Made by a program: the position numbers and the translations under genes
Shown here: positions 51,332 through 59,007 of the stretch, piece by piece
Numbering within the stretch: the first letter of the stretch is position 1
How the letters are laid out: every line of letters begins with the position of its first letter
DNA from: Thermincola carboxydiphila
GTDB taxonomy: Bacteria; Bacillota; Thermincolia; Thermincolales; UBA2595
DNA length: 64,000 nucleotides
Reading direction: 5' to 3'
NCBI GenBank assembly: GCA_016841325.1
Contig: JAENZJ010000016.1
Coordinates: 1-64,000 of the forward strand
Notes under the pieces: model-generated
What the model was told of the DNA's origin: nothing
Seen by the model: only the letters and a program-made list of their open reading frames with translations
Database searches by the model: none

Positions 51332-52771
51332 TTATTTGATACCCGGTTCCATCTCCCTAATTTTTTTGTCTATCTCTTCAGGTATACTGTCCGGAGTATG
51401 ATTTTCAAGAATCTGGCGGGCCACTTCCTCAGCCAGGGTCCAGGTATCTTTACAACCTGCCTGTTCCCAGCCAGCATAATTCGTCCTGTTTGATACCTTG
51501 GGATAATAGAACTCCGTTCGCATCTTTTTTGCTGTCTGTTTTTCAGCCAGGAAGTTGCCTCCAGGTCCCACCTTTGTAATAACCTCAGCTGCAAGAGTAT
51601 ATTCATCAACTTCAATACCCCGTACAGCACGCATTACCTGTCCATTGATATCATTGTCAATTACATACTGGGCATAACTGATTGTCATCCCGCTGTCCAG
51701 CTGGCCTGCGGCCTCATGAATAAAATTGGCCCCTGCAAGTGCCGGCATAAGGGCTGTCAGCACCTTTTCATATCCAGCCTGCTGATCAGGCTGTTTGGAG
51801 TCACTGATACCGCCTGTAGAATAAAGCGGAAGCTTGTAGAACTGGGCCATCTGAGCTGCAGCAGCATTCATTATTCCTGACTCCACACTTCCAAAAAGGA
51901 AGGACATGGTCTGCATATCCATTATTGTAGGCACAGCGGAATATAAAATTGGCGCTCCCGGATGTACCAACTGGCTGAGAACCACGCCTGACAGGGCTTC
52001 CGCATTTAACTGGACCAGTGTTCCGGCCAGGGTGACAGGTGAAGTCGCTCCTGCCAGGGGAGCACACGATGTGGCAACGGGAAGCCCGGCTTTGGAAATC
52101 TTCATCAACATCCGGGTGCGCACATCATCAAATTTTAGAGGACTAAGGATACTGGAAATAAAAGATATAAACGGTCTCTCAACCAATTTATCTAGGCCCC
52201 CGGCAATCTCTGCCGCCATATTAATTACGCGGTCAACCCCGTCCTCAGTAAAGAGGCCGCCCATGATAGGTTTGGTAGTATTGTTTATTGAATGATAGAA
52301 ACGATTAACATCCACTACCTCAGTGTCGAGTTCATTAGGATAACATGGAATTACAAAAAAGTGTATATTGTCAAGTCCGTTAATCAAGCGGGCAGTTTTC
52401 GCAATATCTTCTACAGTTGTTTTTCTGCGTTTCCGGTCAAAGTCTATAACATTGAGAGCCGTACCCCCGGTACCCATATAAACCTTTGTCCCGCCCAAAG
52501 TGATATTTCTGGAGTCATCACCTCTACCGTAAATGGTCACTGTAGAAGGCGCCGTTTCTACTGCCTGCATTACCAAATCTTCATTAAAACAGGCCCTGTT
52601 TCTGTCATAGTCCACCCTGGCCCCTTTTTCGGCACAGAGATCCAAAGCTGCCCGTTCGTGAATCTCAACCCCGGCTTCAGCCAAAACGGTCATCGAAGCC
52701 TGATGAATCTTTTTAATGTCTTCATCGGTCAGGAATTTTAAAGCATTAGATTCTATTCCGCCTTTAAGCAT
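51332..52771 (-). CDS. Non-pyrrolysine MttB-family methyltransferase
   Basis: 479 aa of the trimethylamine methyltransferase (MttB) superfamily. The frame has no in-frame UAG, so it is not a pyrrolysine enzyme; such homologues (MtgB, MtpB, MtcB, MtyB) demethylate glycine betaine, proline betaine, carnitine or butyrobetaine. Seen: SCAPLAGATSPVTLAGTL, LVHPGAPILYSAVPTIMDM and GGISDSKQPDQQAGYEK. It would move a methyl group from a quaternary amine to the corrinoid protein encoded just upstream (27 bases). ATG at 52771 has aaaggaggggg 7 bases upstream. The substrate cannot be told from the sequence alone. Confidence 0.9.
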   Translation of the reverse strand: MLKGGIESNALKFLTDEDIKKIHQASMTVLAEAGVEIHERAALDLCAEKGARVDYDRNRACFNEDLVMQAVETAPSTVTIYGRGDDSRNITLGGTKVYMGTGGTALNVIDFDRKRRKTTVEDIAKTARLINGLDNIHFFVIPCYPNELDTEVVDVNRFYHSINNTTKPIMGGLFTEDGVDRVINMAAEIAGGLDKLVERPFISFISSILSPLKFDDVRTRMLMKISKAGLPVATSCAPLAGATSPVTLAGTLVQLNAEALSGVVLSQLVHPGAPILYSAVPTIMDMQTMSFLFGSVESGIMNAAAAQMAQFYKLPLYSTGGISDSKQPDQQAGYEKVLTALMPALAGANFIHEAAGQLDSGMTISYAQYVIDNDINGQVMRAVRGIEVDEYTLAAEVITKVGPGGNFLAEKQTAKKMRTEFYYPKVSNRTNYAGWEQAGCKDTWTLAEEVARQILENHTPDSIPEEIDKKIREMEPGIK

Positions 52772-52798
52772 ACTAAAACCCCCTCCTTTGTTCCGCAT

Positions 52799-53425
52799 TT
52801 AGGCCATTAATTTTTTGGCCAGCAGCACCGCTTCGGCACCGTCGAAGGCATAACCGTCAGCGCCTATTTCCCTGGCAAAATCCTCATCAACAGGGGCTCC
52901 GCCAACAATAACTTTGGCAGATATCCCTTTTTCTTTGAGTACTTTAACAGTATCCCTCATTGCCGGAAGTGTAGTGGTAAGCAGAGCAGATACACCGACA
53001 ATATCAGGATTGTGTTCCTCCACTGCCCTGATAAAGTTCTCCTCCGGCTGACTAATGCCAAGGTCAATAACCTCAAACCCGGAGCTTTCCAGCATCATAG
53101 CCACCAAATTTTTTCCTATGTCATGAAGGTCACCCTTTACTGTTCCTATTACAACCTTACCTTTAGACTTGACGTCTCCGGCTTTCAACATTGGTTTGAC
53201 TATTTCCAGACCTTCTTTCATGGCTTCAGCACATCTTAAAACCTCTGGGATAAATAATTCTCCGGAAGCCATTTTAGGACCGACAATATTCATAGCTTCA
53301 ATCAGACCATCCTGTACAATCGTTCCCACATCTATTCCCCTGTCAAGAGCTTCTTTGACCAGCTCAACTACCTGTTCTTCTTCTCCTTCAATAACCTGTT
53401 CCCTGAGCTTTAAAATTAGTTCCAT
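52799..53425 (-). CDS. Corrinoid protein of the MtgC/MtbC type
   Basis: 208 aa. N-terminal helical cap domain (about 1-85) and a Rossmann B12 domain with the cobalt-ligand motif GDLHDIGKNLVA (DxHxxG), SALLTTTLPAM and VIVGGAPVDEDFAREIGADG. It carries the methyl group between the MttB-type enzyme and the methyl-THF methyltransferase encoded on either side. Confidence 0.94.
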   Translation of the reverse strand: MELILKLREQVIEGEEEQVVELVKEALDRGIDVGTIVQDGLIEAMNIVGPKMASGELFIPEVLRCAEAMKEGLEIVKPMLKAGDVKSKGKVVIGTVKGDLHDIGKNLVAMMLESSGFEVIDLGISQPEENFIRAVEEHNPDIVGVSALLTTTLPAMRDTVKVLKEKGISAKVIVGGAPVDEDFAREIGADGYAFDGAEAVLLAKKLMA

Positions 53426-53470
53426 TATGCAAGTTCCCCTTTCTTATTTATATCAGTACATGGTTTATTC

Positions 53471-54271
53471 CTAAAATTCCAGTAAACCCTTGCGGAATGC
53501 ATCAAGATAATTGGTGGCAAACTGATCCTGGTTCATTAATACCTCTGCCGCCCTGATGGCCCCCATCATCTCCAGATTGCCCGGATCAAGGATTGCCCCG
53601 TCAAGTCCGGCGAACATACACATAATGAGAAAAGTCCTGTTTAACAGCCCTCTCTTGGGCAGTCCATAAGATACATTGCTGAGACCGCACATGAAGTGTA
53701 CTTCCGGATAGGCTTTCCTGATCCCCCTGATGGTGTCTGTCGCCACCAGACCCATTTCGGCACTGGTACTGACCGGCTGAATTAAGGGATCGATATAGAT
53801 ATCATCCAAAGGCACACCGTCTTTAAGCAGACTTTCAATAAGTTTTATGCCAACTGTAATTCCAGTCTCAGCATCCTTGGGCATACCGTGTTCGTCATCC
53901 ATGACAAGTGCTATAATCCCCGCCTGATATTCTTTAACCAATGGTAAGATGTTTTCATATCTTTCCTTTTCGGCAGTTATAGAATTAATTAAGGGTTTTC
54001 CCCTGTGTTCCTTCAGTGCTGCTGCCAATGCAAGATGATTAGGGCTGTCAATACAGCATGGCCTGTCCACTGCTTCCTGTACTGTACGCACCAGCCATGG
54101 AAGAGCTTCAACTTCTTCATTAATTAAGGTTCCACAGTTGACATCTATATAATTAGCCCCGTTTTCTGCCTGGGCTATGGCACGTCCTTTTACAAACTCA
54201 ACATCTCTTGCTTTGATTGCTTCACTGACTCCCTTAAGACTTGTATTGATTTTCTCTCCCACAATTATCAT
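53471..54271 (-). CDS. Methyltetrahydrofolate:corrinoid methyltransferase (MtgA/MtvA type)
   Basis: 266 aa pterin-binding TIM barrel related to MeTr of the acetyl-CoA pathway. Seen: IIVGEKINTSLKGVSEAI, GANYIDVNCGT, PCCIDSPNHLALAAAL, PLINSITAEKERY, LVMDDEHGMP and MCGLSNVSYGLPKRGLLNRT. It would take the methyl from the corrinoid protein onto THF, feeding the Wood-Ljungdahl or methyl-oxidation pathway. First gene of the operon, after a palindrome and hairpin. Start has gaggtga 6 bases upstream. Confidence 0.92.
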   Translation of the reverse strand: MIIVGEKINTSLKGVSEAIKARDVEFVKGRAIAQAENGANYIDVNCGTLINEEVEALPWLVRTVQEAVDRPCCIDSPNHLALAAALKEHRGKPLINSITAEKERYENILPLVKEYQAGIIALVMDDEHGMPKDAETGITVGIKLIESLLKDGVPLDDIYIDPLIQPVSTSAEMGLVATDTIRGIRKAYPEVHFMCGLSNVSYGLPKRGLLNRTFLIMCMFAGLDGAILDPGNLEMMGAIRAAEVLMNQDQFATNYLDAFRKGLLEF

Positions 54272-54301
54272 TTTTAGTTCACCTCAGTTCCTTTATAGTC
54301 T

Positions 54302-54325
54302 CTCAAATTCAGGCCTGAATTTGAG
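54302..54325. promoter_or_regulatory. Perfect 24-base palindrome upstream of the methyltransferase operon
   Basis: ctcaaattcagg followed by its exact complement, no spacer. It lies about 30 bases before the methyltransferase ATG, right after a TATAAT-like sequence on the minus strand. Placement fits an operator covering the transcription start. Confidence 0.6.
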
Positions 54326-54334
54326 TATTATAAT

Positions 54335-54353
54335 AACACTGCCAAACAGTGTT
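54335..54353. promoter_or_regulatory. Second inverted repeat in the methyltransferase promoter region
   Basis: aacactg, 5 bases, cagtgtt, a perfect 7-bp inverted repeat, immediately upstream of the TATAAT-like box (minus strand). It could be an activator or repressor site. The remaining part of the 264-base gap 54272-54535 is AT-rich apart from the terminator at its far end. Confidence 0.45.
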
Positions 54354-54464
54354 GATAAATAGCAAAATCCTGCTCGTTTTAACACTATCCTATCATATTG
54401 TAGAATTCCATACTATTTTCCGCTATTTTGTCAGCTCACAAGTAAAGAAAATACTGTGCAACAC

Positions 54465-54492
54465 AAAAAAAGCCCTTTATATTAAGGGCTTT
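54465..54492 (-). terminator. Terminator after the second corrinoid protein gene
   Basis: Minus strand: aagccctt / aagggctt stem with a 6-base loop, then seven T residues. It separates the PocR/AraC-corrinoid unit from the methyltransferase operon. Confidence 0.88.
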
Positions 54493-54535
54493 AACCATTG
54501 AACTTAGTTATCCCGGGGGTGTTTTAAAAAACAGT

Positions 54536-55180
54536 CTATTTGTTTTTTAATTTATTGAAGTTATCCTGTAAAAAATTTTTTAATTCAAAGGCATCTTCAA
54601 AGTAGTAATCTGCCCCGATTTCTCTGGCGAATTCGACTGTGATGGGAGTTCCCCCGACAATAACCTTGACCTGCTCCCTTAATCCGGCTGATATAAGTTC
54701 ATCAATAACTTCTTTCATGTCCCACATTGTTGTCGTCAGAAGTGCAGACATCATCAAAAAAACGGGTCTTTCCCTGCGCACCGCATCAACAAACTTCTTT
54801 GGGGAAACATTTACCCCCAGGTCAATGACCGTAACACCAACTGAAGACACCAGCATATTTACCAGGAATTTGCCAATATCATGAAGATCACCCGCAACTG
54901 TACCCAGTACAGCTTTAACACTTGTATTGGGTTTAATTTTCAGGTATGGCTGCAGCTCAGCCATACCTGCATGCATGGCTCTGGTGGACCTCAAGACTTC
55001 AGGCACCAACACGCGTTCAGTCTTAAACTTTTCAGCGATGATGTTTATTCCTGCGATCAGGCCTCTCTCCAGAATCTTATCAGGAGGATACTTTTCGCGG
55101 AGGGCCTGTTTGGTGAATTGTTGTACAGTTTGGGCATCCCCCTCAATAATGCCATTTATAATCAGACTGTAATCAAACAT
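54536..55180 (-). CDS. Second corrinoid (B12-binding) protein
   Basis: 214 aa. Helical cap then a B12 domain with GTVAGDLHDIGKFLVNM (DxHxxG), SALLTTTMWDMKEVIDEL and VIVGGTPITVEFAREIGADY. The ATG at 55180 has aggaggg 5 bases upstream; the frame continues into the preceding gene. It is paired with the PocR/AraC gene (10 bases apart) rather than with a methyltransferase. It may be an extra methyl carrier or a sensor partner of the regulator; the second option is speculation. Confidence 0.9.
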   Translation of the reverse strand: MFDYSLIINGIIEGDAQTVQQFTKQALREKYPPDKILERGLIAGINIIAEKFKTERVLVPEVLRSTRAMHAGMAELQPYLKIKPNTSVKAVLGTVAGDLHDIGKFLVNMLVSSVGVTVIDLGVNVSPKKFVDAVRRERPVFLMMSALLTTTMWDMKEVIDELISAGLREQVKVIVGGTPITVEFAREIGADYYFEDAFELKNFLQDNFNKLKNK

Positions 55181-55190
55181 AATATCCCTC

Positions 55191-56465
55191 CTAGAACAAG
55201 CTGTTACGATATACCAATGGGGCAACCCCAAGGTATTTTTTAAACACTTTACTGAAATAGCTCTGGTTTTTAAAACCCACAGTTTTAGCAACTTCCTCAA
55301 TACTGTATTGGCGTTTTTTCATTAGCTCGACGGCTTCTTCTATCCTGACCCTGGTCAAATACTCCAGGACGGTACAGTCAAGTTCCTGGCGGAACAGCCT
55401 GCTGAGGTGTGAAGGGCTAATATACAAATGAACGGCTATATCTTCGAGCTTGATAGGTTTGTTATAATTCCGGGTTATAAATTCTCTCGCCTTTTTAAGC
55501 ATACTTAAGTGTTTCCTGTCTGTAAGTGCAAAAATATCATTCAGAAACTTGTCTGTTATCTTTTGGGCCTGATAAAACATTTCCTCGATTTTTTCCAGCC
55601 TGTTCAATTCTTCATGATGCTGTTCCAGCACCTGCATGGCCCTTTCCGCATCCACGCCGCCCTCCACTGCTGCCCTGGATACCAGGGAAATTAGTTCCTG
55701 AATCCTTACTTTCACCTGCAGTTTTTCTCCCCTGGCTCTTGCGAACAGGTCAGCAAGAAGGCTGGCAAGGGTTTCTTCAGCCCTGTTGCGGTCACCGATT
55801 CTTATATACCTTAACAGTCTGCGTTCTTTTTTAAGGTAGGCCTCATAGTTATACTGCCATGATTCCTGAGATTTTTTACGTTCTTCAATTTTATTTCTGA
55901 TTTGCTGTTGCATTTTTTTGGCATCTTCAAGTTCATCAAGTATACGCACATTACGTTTAACCACGTGATTGACAACAATAAAAAGAAGGTCTGCTGCTGA
56001 CTGTGTCCGTTCCGGAGAAACCACCTCCAGTTTACCTGCTGCCTCTTTAAGCTTCTCAAAATCTCCAATCCTGGCGTTAAATATCGCTAACTCCTCCCAG
56101 AAAAATTCATCCGGCTCCCATAGCAAGACCTGTCCACAAATAATAGCCCCCACTGCCATACCCCTGATTATTATGGGTATTGCCCAGATGACCAATCCGG
56201 CATGACACCGGAAAAAATATGGTTCTTCCCACTTGGCGGCTTCCAAAGCTGCTCTTTTATATGAGTCCTGGCACTTTTGTGTTCCACCGGGGGATTTCCT
56301 CACAATATTACAAAACTCGCACCTTGTCTGACCCTGAGGTGCAAAAAAGGTCTCTCCTTCCGGTGTAACCGCCTCTGTATGCAGTCCGGTGGCATCTGTG
56401 AAACTGCCCAGGAAATCATTAAGGTATTTAACATTCAACTGTTGATTGTCACAAGATGTTTCCAA
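55191..56465 (-). CDS. PocR-domain AraC-family regulator
   Basis: 424 aa. Residues 10-170 form a PocR sensory domain with cysteines in RCEFCNIVRKSPGGTQKC and FFRCHAGL and a GAIICGQVLLWEP stretch. A coiled coil follows (about 175-235), then a helical region and a C-terminal AraC double helix-turn-helix (about 320-424; IKLEDIAVHLYISPSHLSRL, SIEEVAKTVGFKNQSYFSKVF). PocR domains sense small hydrophobic molecules such as propanediol in the pdu system. Here it likely activates the methyltransferase operon. Start is TTG after ggaagtgg. Confidence 0.88.
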   Translation of the reverse strand: METSCDNQQLNVKYLNDFLGSFTDATGLHTEAVTPEGETFFAPQGQTRCEFCNIVRKSPGGTQKCQDSYKRAALEAAKWEEPYFFRCHAGLVIWAIPIIIRGMAVGAIICGQVLLWEPDEFFWEELAIFNARIGDFEKLKEAAGKLEVVSPERTQSAADLLFIVVNHVVKRNVRILDELEDAKKMQQQIRNKIEERKKSQESWQYNYEAYLKKERRLLRYIRIGDRNRAEETLASLLADLFARARGEKLQVKVRIQELISLVSRAAVEGGVDAERAMQVLEQHHEELNRLEKIEEMFYQAQKITDKFLNDIFALTDRKHLSMLKKAREFITRNYNKPIKLEDIAVHLYISPSHLSRLFRQELDCTVLEYLTRVRIEEAVELMKKRQYSIEEVAKTVGFKNQSYFSKVFKKYLGVAPLVYRNSLF

Positions 56466-56581
56466 TTTAAGCCACTTCCATTACATTTTTCATTTAAAAT
56501 TACTATTATTCGTGGCTTTTTGTCCATTCCCTTTTTTTATTTGTTTCATAAGACACTATACGCTCGCTAATTCCCTAATAA

Positions 56582-56615
56582 TTAAAAAGCGCGCATACTT
56601 GAGTTGATGCGCGCA
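56582..56615 (-). terminator. Terminator after sigK
   Basis: Minus strand: atgcgcgcat, about 10 bases, atgcgcgc and a T run. It is similar in its gcgcgcat core to the hairpin at 131-173. Confidence 0.65.
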
Positions 56616-56624
56616 TCTGCTTTT

Positions 56625-57329
56625 TTAATACCCTTCAGCCCTGAACTCTTTTGTGAGCTTATTCAGAGCCCTTTTCTCTATTCTGCTTACATAGGACCTG
56701 GAAATGCCCAGTTTACGGGCTATTTCCTTTTGGGTCTTCTTAATGCCGTTAAACAGTCCGAACCGCAGCTGGAGTACATTCTTTTCCCGCTTATTCAGCC
56801 GCAAAACCTTTTCCAGCAGCCTTCGCTGTTCAAAGTTGCTTTCAACAAGGTCGGTGACAACTTCCGCATCGGTGCCCAGTACATCTATCAGGCTTATTTC
56901 ATTGCCTTCCTTGTCAACCCCGATGGAGTCATAGAGTGAGACCTCAACACGGTTTTTCTTAATGGCTCTTAAGTGCATCAGGATTTCATTCTCAATACAC
57001 CGGGCAGCATAAGTTGCCAGGCGGGTTCCCTTGCCCTTATCGTAGGTGTTTATTGCCTTAATCAGGCCTATGGTACCGATAGAAATCAGGTCATCATTGT
57101 CCTCCCCTGTGCTGTCAAATTTTTTGACTATATGTGCCACCAGACGCAGGTTGCGCTCTGTCAGGACATTTCGCGCATTTTCATCACCCTGTGCCAACAG
57201 GTCAAGGTATTTTGACTCCTCTTCCTCACTTAAGGGTTGCGGAAAAGTGTTGTTGGTGATGTAGGAGACCAGTAACAATAACCCTTTAATAAATGAAAAA
57301 GCGGCTAGCACCGCAAGCTCCGGTACCAT
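56625..57329 (-). CDS. sigK: RNA polymerase sporulation sigma factor SigK
   Basis: 234 aa, full length and uninterrupted, so there is no skin element. The first 20 or so residues ([20 protein letters not shown]) are a hydrophobic pro-sequence, removed by SpoIVFB in Bacillus. Region 2 carries [20 protein letters not shown] and [23 protein letters not shown], and region 4 has LQLRFGLF...[24 protein letters not shown]. It directs late mother-cell transcription (coat, cortex). Start ATG has gggggtgg upstream. Confidence 0.94.
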   Translation of the reverse strand: MVPELAVLAAFSFIKGLLLLVSYITNNTFPQPLSEEEESKYLDLLAQGDENARNVLTERNLRLVAHIVKKFDSTGEDNDDLISIGTIGLIKAINTYDKGKGTRLATYAARCIENEILMHLRAIKKNRVEVSLYDSIGVDKEGNEISLIDVLGTDAEVVTDLVESNFEQRRLLEKVLRLNKREKNVLQLRFGLFNGIKKTQKEIARKLGISRSYVSRIEKRALNKLTKEFRAEGY

Positions 57330-57373
57330 TTATTAAACCCACCCCCGAATCATTTTTTGAGTCATCACTCTAA

Positions 57374-57381
57374 ATTATATG
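57374..57381 (-). promoter_or_regulatory. Candidate mother-cell (sigma-E/sigma-K) -10 box of sigK
   Basis: Minus strand catataat, about 45 bases before the sigK ATG and right after the terminator of the upstream gene. It matches the sigma-E -10 pattern; no convincing -35 is visible because that space is taken by the terminator T run. Confidence 0.3.
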
Positions 57382-57383
57382 CT

Positions 57384-57406
57384 CAAAAAAACAGGGTGGT
57401 GCCTGT
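57384..57406 (-). terminator. Terminator after the EamA transporter gene
   Basis: Minus strand: acagg caccac cctgt followed by seven T residues. Confidence 0.65.
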
Positions 57407-57430
57407 ACGGGGAAAACAATATCTGGTAAC

Positions 57431-58375
57431 TCAGTTATCCCACTGGATCATAATGACAGCTGCCAGAATCAGGACTCCCCCGGCAATCTGGACAGGCAGC
57501 AGTTTTTCGGTAAACATGGCATAAGCGGCCAGTACTGTCACCACAGGTTCAAATGTGCTGATGATGGAGGCCTTGGCAGGTCCGATAAGTTTCATCCCCT
57601 TAAAAAGGGTCAAAATTGCCACAACTGTGGAAATAAGGGAGAGCCCGAGCACTGACATCCAGCCCCGCAACCCGATATCCCACTCGAATTGACCCGTCAT
57701 CCAGCCAACAGTGTTAAATACCAGCGCTGCTGCAGTTATAATATAAGCCGACATAATGAGGGGATTATTCTGTGACAGAACCCTGTTTCCGAGGACAAGG
57801 TATGTAGAATAAACAAATGCTGCTCCCAGTCCAAAAAGGACACCGGCTGTATTCAGGCTTTCCAGTGACAGGCCGACAACCAAAACCAGCCCGCTTAAAC
57901 TGGCAATCAATGAGACAACCTTTCTCCAGGTTAGCCTGTCGTCCCCCAGTCCGACTGAAGCCATTGTAACAATAACAGGGTACATATATAAAAGTATCCC
58001 TGCCATTGATGCCGAAGTCAGCCTCACCGCATTCAGGAAAAATGTGGACTGCAACCCATAGCCTACGGCCCCAAGCCCTGCCAGGTATAAAATCTGCTTT
58101 CTGCCCAGCAGGTAATTCTCTTTTTTCCAGAGTACCACCAGCCACATAACAGCTGCTGCAATCCCAAAGCGAAAACCTAGGATGGTTAATGTATTCAGAT
58201 TAACTGTATATGCATATTTGACAAATATTGCCATCAAACCAAAACTGGCTGCAGATATAATAACAAGAATGGTCCCCAGCAGGCTTTGCTTCCGGACCTC
58301 TGCGGTATGCTCCGCAGGAACAGCAAAATCAGGTTCTGTTTCCGATATGCCTTCTAAAGCTCCGTTATTTTCCAT
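57431..58375 (-). CDS. EamA/DMT-family transporter
   Basis: 314 aa with ten hydrophobic helices from residue 30 on, arranged as two EamA repeats (about 33-165 and 180-310). Typical sequences are LNTLTILGFRFGIAAAVMW, LTSASMAGILLYMYPVIVTM and IGPAKASIISTFEPVVTVLAAYAM. The family exports metabolites or amino acids, but the substrate here cannot be predicted. The N-terminal 28 residues are charged and acidic. Confidence 0.88.
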   Translation of the reverse strand: MENNGALEGISETEPDFAVPAEHTAEVRKQSLLGTILVIISAASFGLMAIFVKYAYTVNLNTLTILGFRFGIAAAVMWLVVLWKKENYLLGRKQILYLAGLGAVGYGLQSTFFLNAVRLTSASMAGILLYMYPVIVTMASVGLGDDRLTWRKVVSLIASLSGLVLVVGLSLESLNTAGVLFGLGAAFVYSTYLVLGNRVLSQNNPLIMSAYIITAAALVFNTVGWMTGQFEWDIGLRGWMSVLGLSLISTVVAILTLFKGMKLIGPAKASIISTFEPVVTVLAAYAMFTEKLLPVQIAGGVLILAAVIMIQWDN

Positions 58376-58523
58376 TTCTTGATGCTTCTCCTTAAAAAAT
58401 GATGCCTGGGATTAAGAATTACCAGTATTTACAATCATATTACCATACAATTTAAGAATTAGATATAACTATTTTTATTAAGTAGTCAGCATAATAATAT
58501 CAAACTCAAAAGGTGGTGAAATT

Positions 58524-58658
58524 ATGAGAAATATTGATGACAGGTATGATATTGGGACCTGGGCATTCCTGGGGACAGGCTGGTGGGTTTCACACCTTGC
58601 GGCAATCCTGGCAGTTGGATATATAGGATATTACCTCAGAAAAATGGTCCGGGACTAA
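58524..58658 (+). CDS. Small single-helix membrane protein of 44 aa
   Basis: ATG at 58524 preceded by aaaggtggtgaa. The product is MRNIDDRYDIGTWAFLGTGW followed by one hydrophobic helix (AAILAVGYIGYY) and a basic end. Ribosome site, start, stop and a hairpin at the end are all in place. No family recognised. It is convergent with the small protein at 58655. Confidence 0.55.
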   Translation: MRNIDDRYDIGTWAFLGTGWWVSHLAAILAVGYIGYYLRKMVRD

Positions 58659-58668
58659 TTCCCGGACC
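58646..58668. terminator. Hairpin shared by two small convergent genes
   Basis: Perfect ggtccggga / tcccggacc stem with a 5-base loop. It overlaps the stop codons of both small genes. No T run is present, so termination efficiency is uncertain. Confidence 0.6.
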
Positions 58669-58867
58669 GTCCTGCCCTCCCGGAGCCTGCCCTCTTCCGG
58701 ACATGTCTGACCAGGGCAAGTGATATTGCAGTCACCGGGATGAGGAGTATAGCCCCGACCCAGTACCTGCCTTCAAGGACAGCCCTGACCAGCATATAGG
58801 CATGAAAAATTATTGTAACTACATAAAAAACAGTCCGTACATTGAGTATATCTTTATAATTAAGCAA
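58655..58867 (-). CDS. Small two-helix membrane protein
   Basis: 70 aa from a TTG at 58867 with gggagg about 10 bases upstream; the open frame extends to 58939 without a ribosome site. Two hydrophobic helices (VFYVVTIIFHAYMLV and WVGAILLIPVTAISLALV) and a basic Arg/Gly-rich C-terminus. No known family recognised. Confidence 0.5.
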   Translation of the reverse strand: MLNYKDILNVRTVFYVVTIIFHAYMLVRAVLEGRYWVGAILLIPVTAISLALVRHVRKRAGSGRAGRSGN

Positions 58868-58960
58868 CCTGCGCCAACCTCCCTTTCCCCTTTTTAGTAT
58901 CGCAGATTTATGGTTGCCTGGCAACAGATAGATTTTCACAATTTGTTCACATTTTTGCCA

Positions 58961-58988
58961 TTGATTATTCTAAATCCTTTTTTATAAT
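58961..58988 (+). promoter_or_regulatory. Candidate sigma-A promoter of htrA
   Basis: TTGATT, 16 bases, TATAAT. The predicted transcript start would be near 58995, which leaves a very short leader of about 12 bases, so the assignment is tentative. Confidence 0.35.
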
Positions 58989-59007
58989 AAAAATTGAAAG
59001 GAGAGTG

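Noticed and set aside
51332-52771. Pyrrolysine (amber readthrough) in the MttB homologue
   Set aside because: The frame is open across the full family length with no in-frame TAG, and no pyl genes are in the window.
54272-54460. Sigma-54 promoter for the methyltransferase operon
   Set aside because: No TGGC...GC pair with the required spacing was found, and the regulator lacks an AAA+ sigma-54 activator domain.
56625-57329. sigK interrupted by a skin element
   Set aside because: The gene is continuous from the pro-sequence through region 4, with no recombinase nearby.
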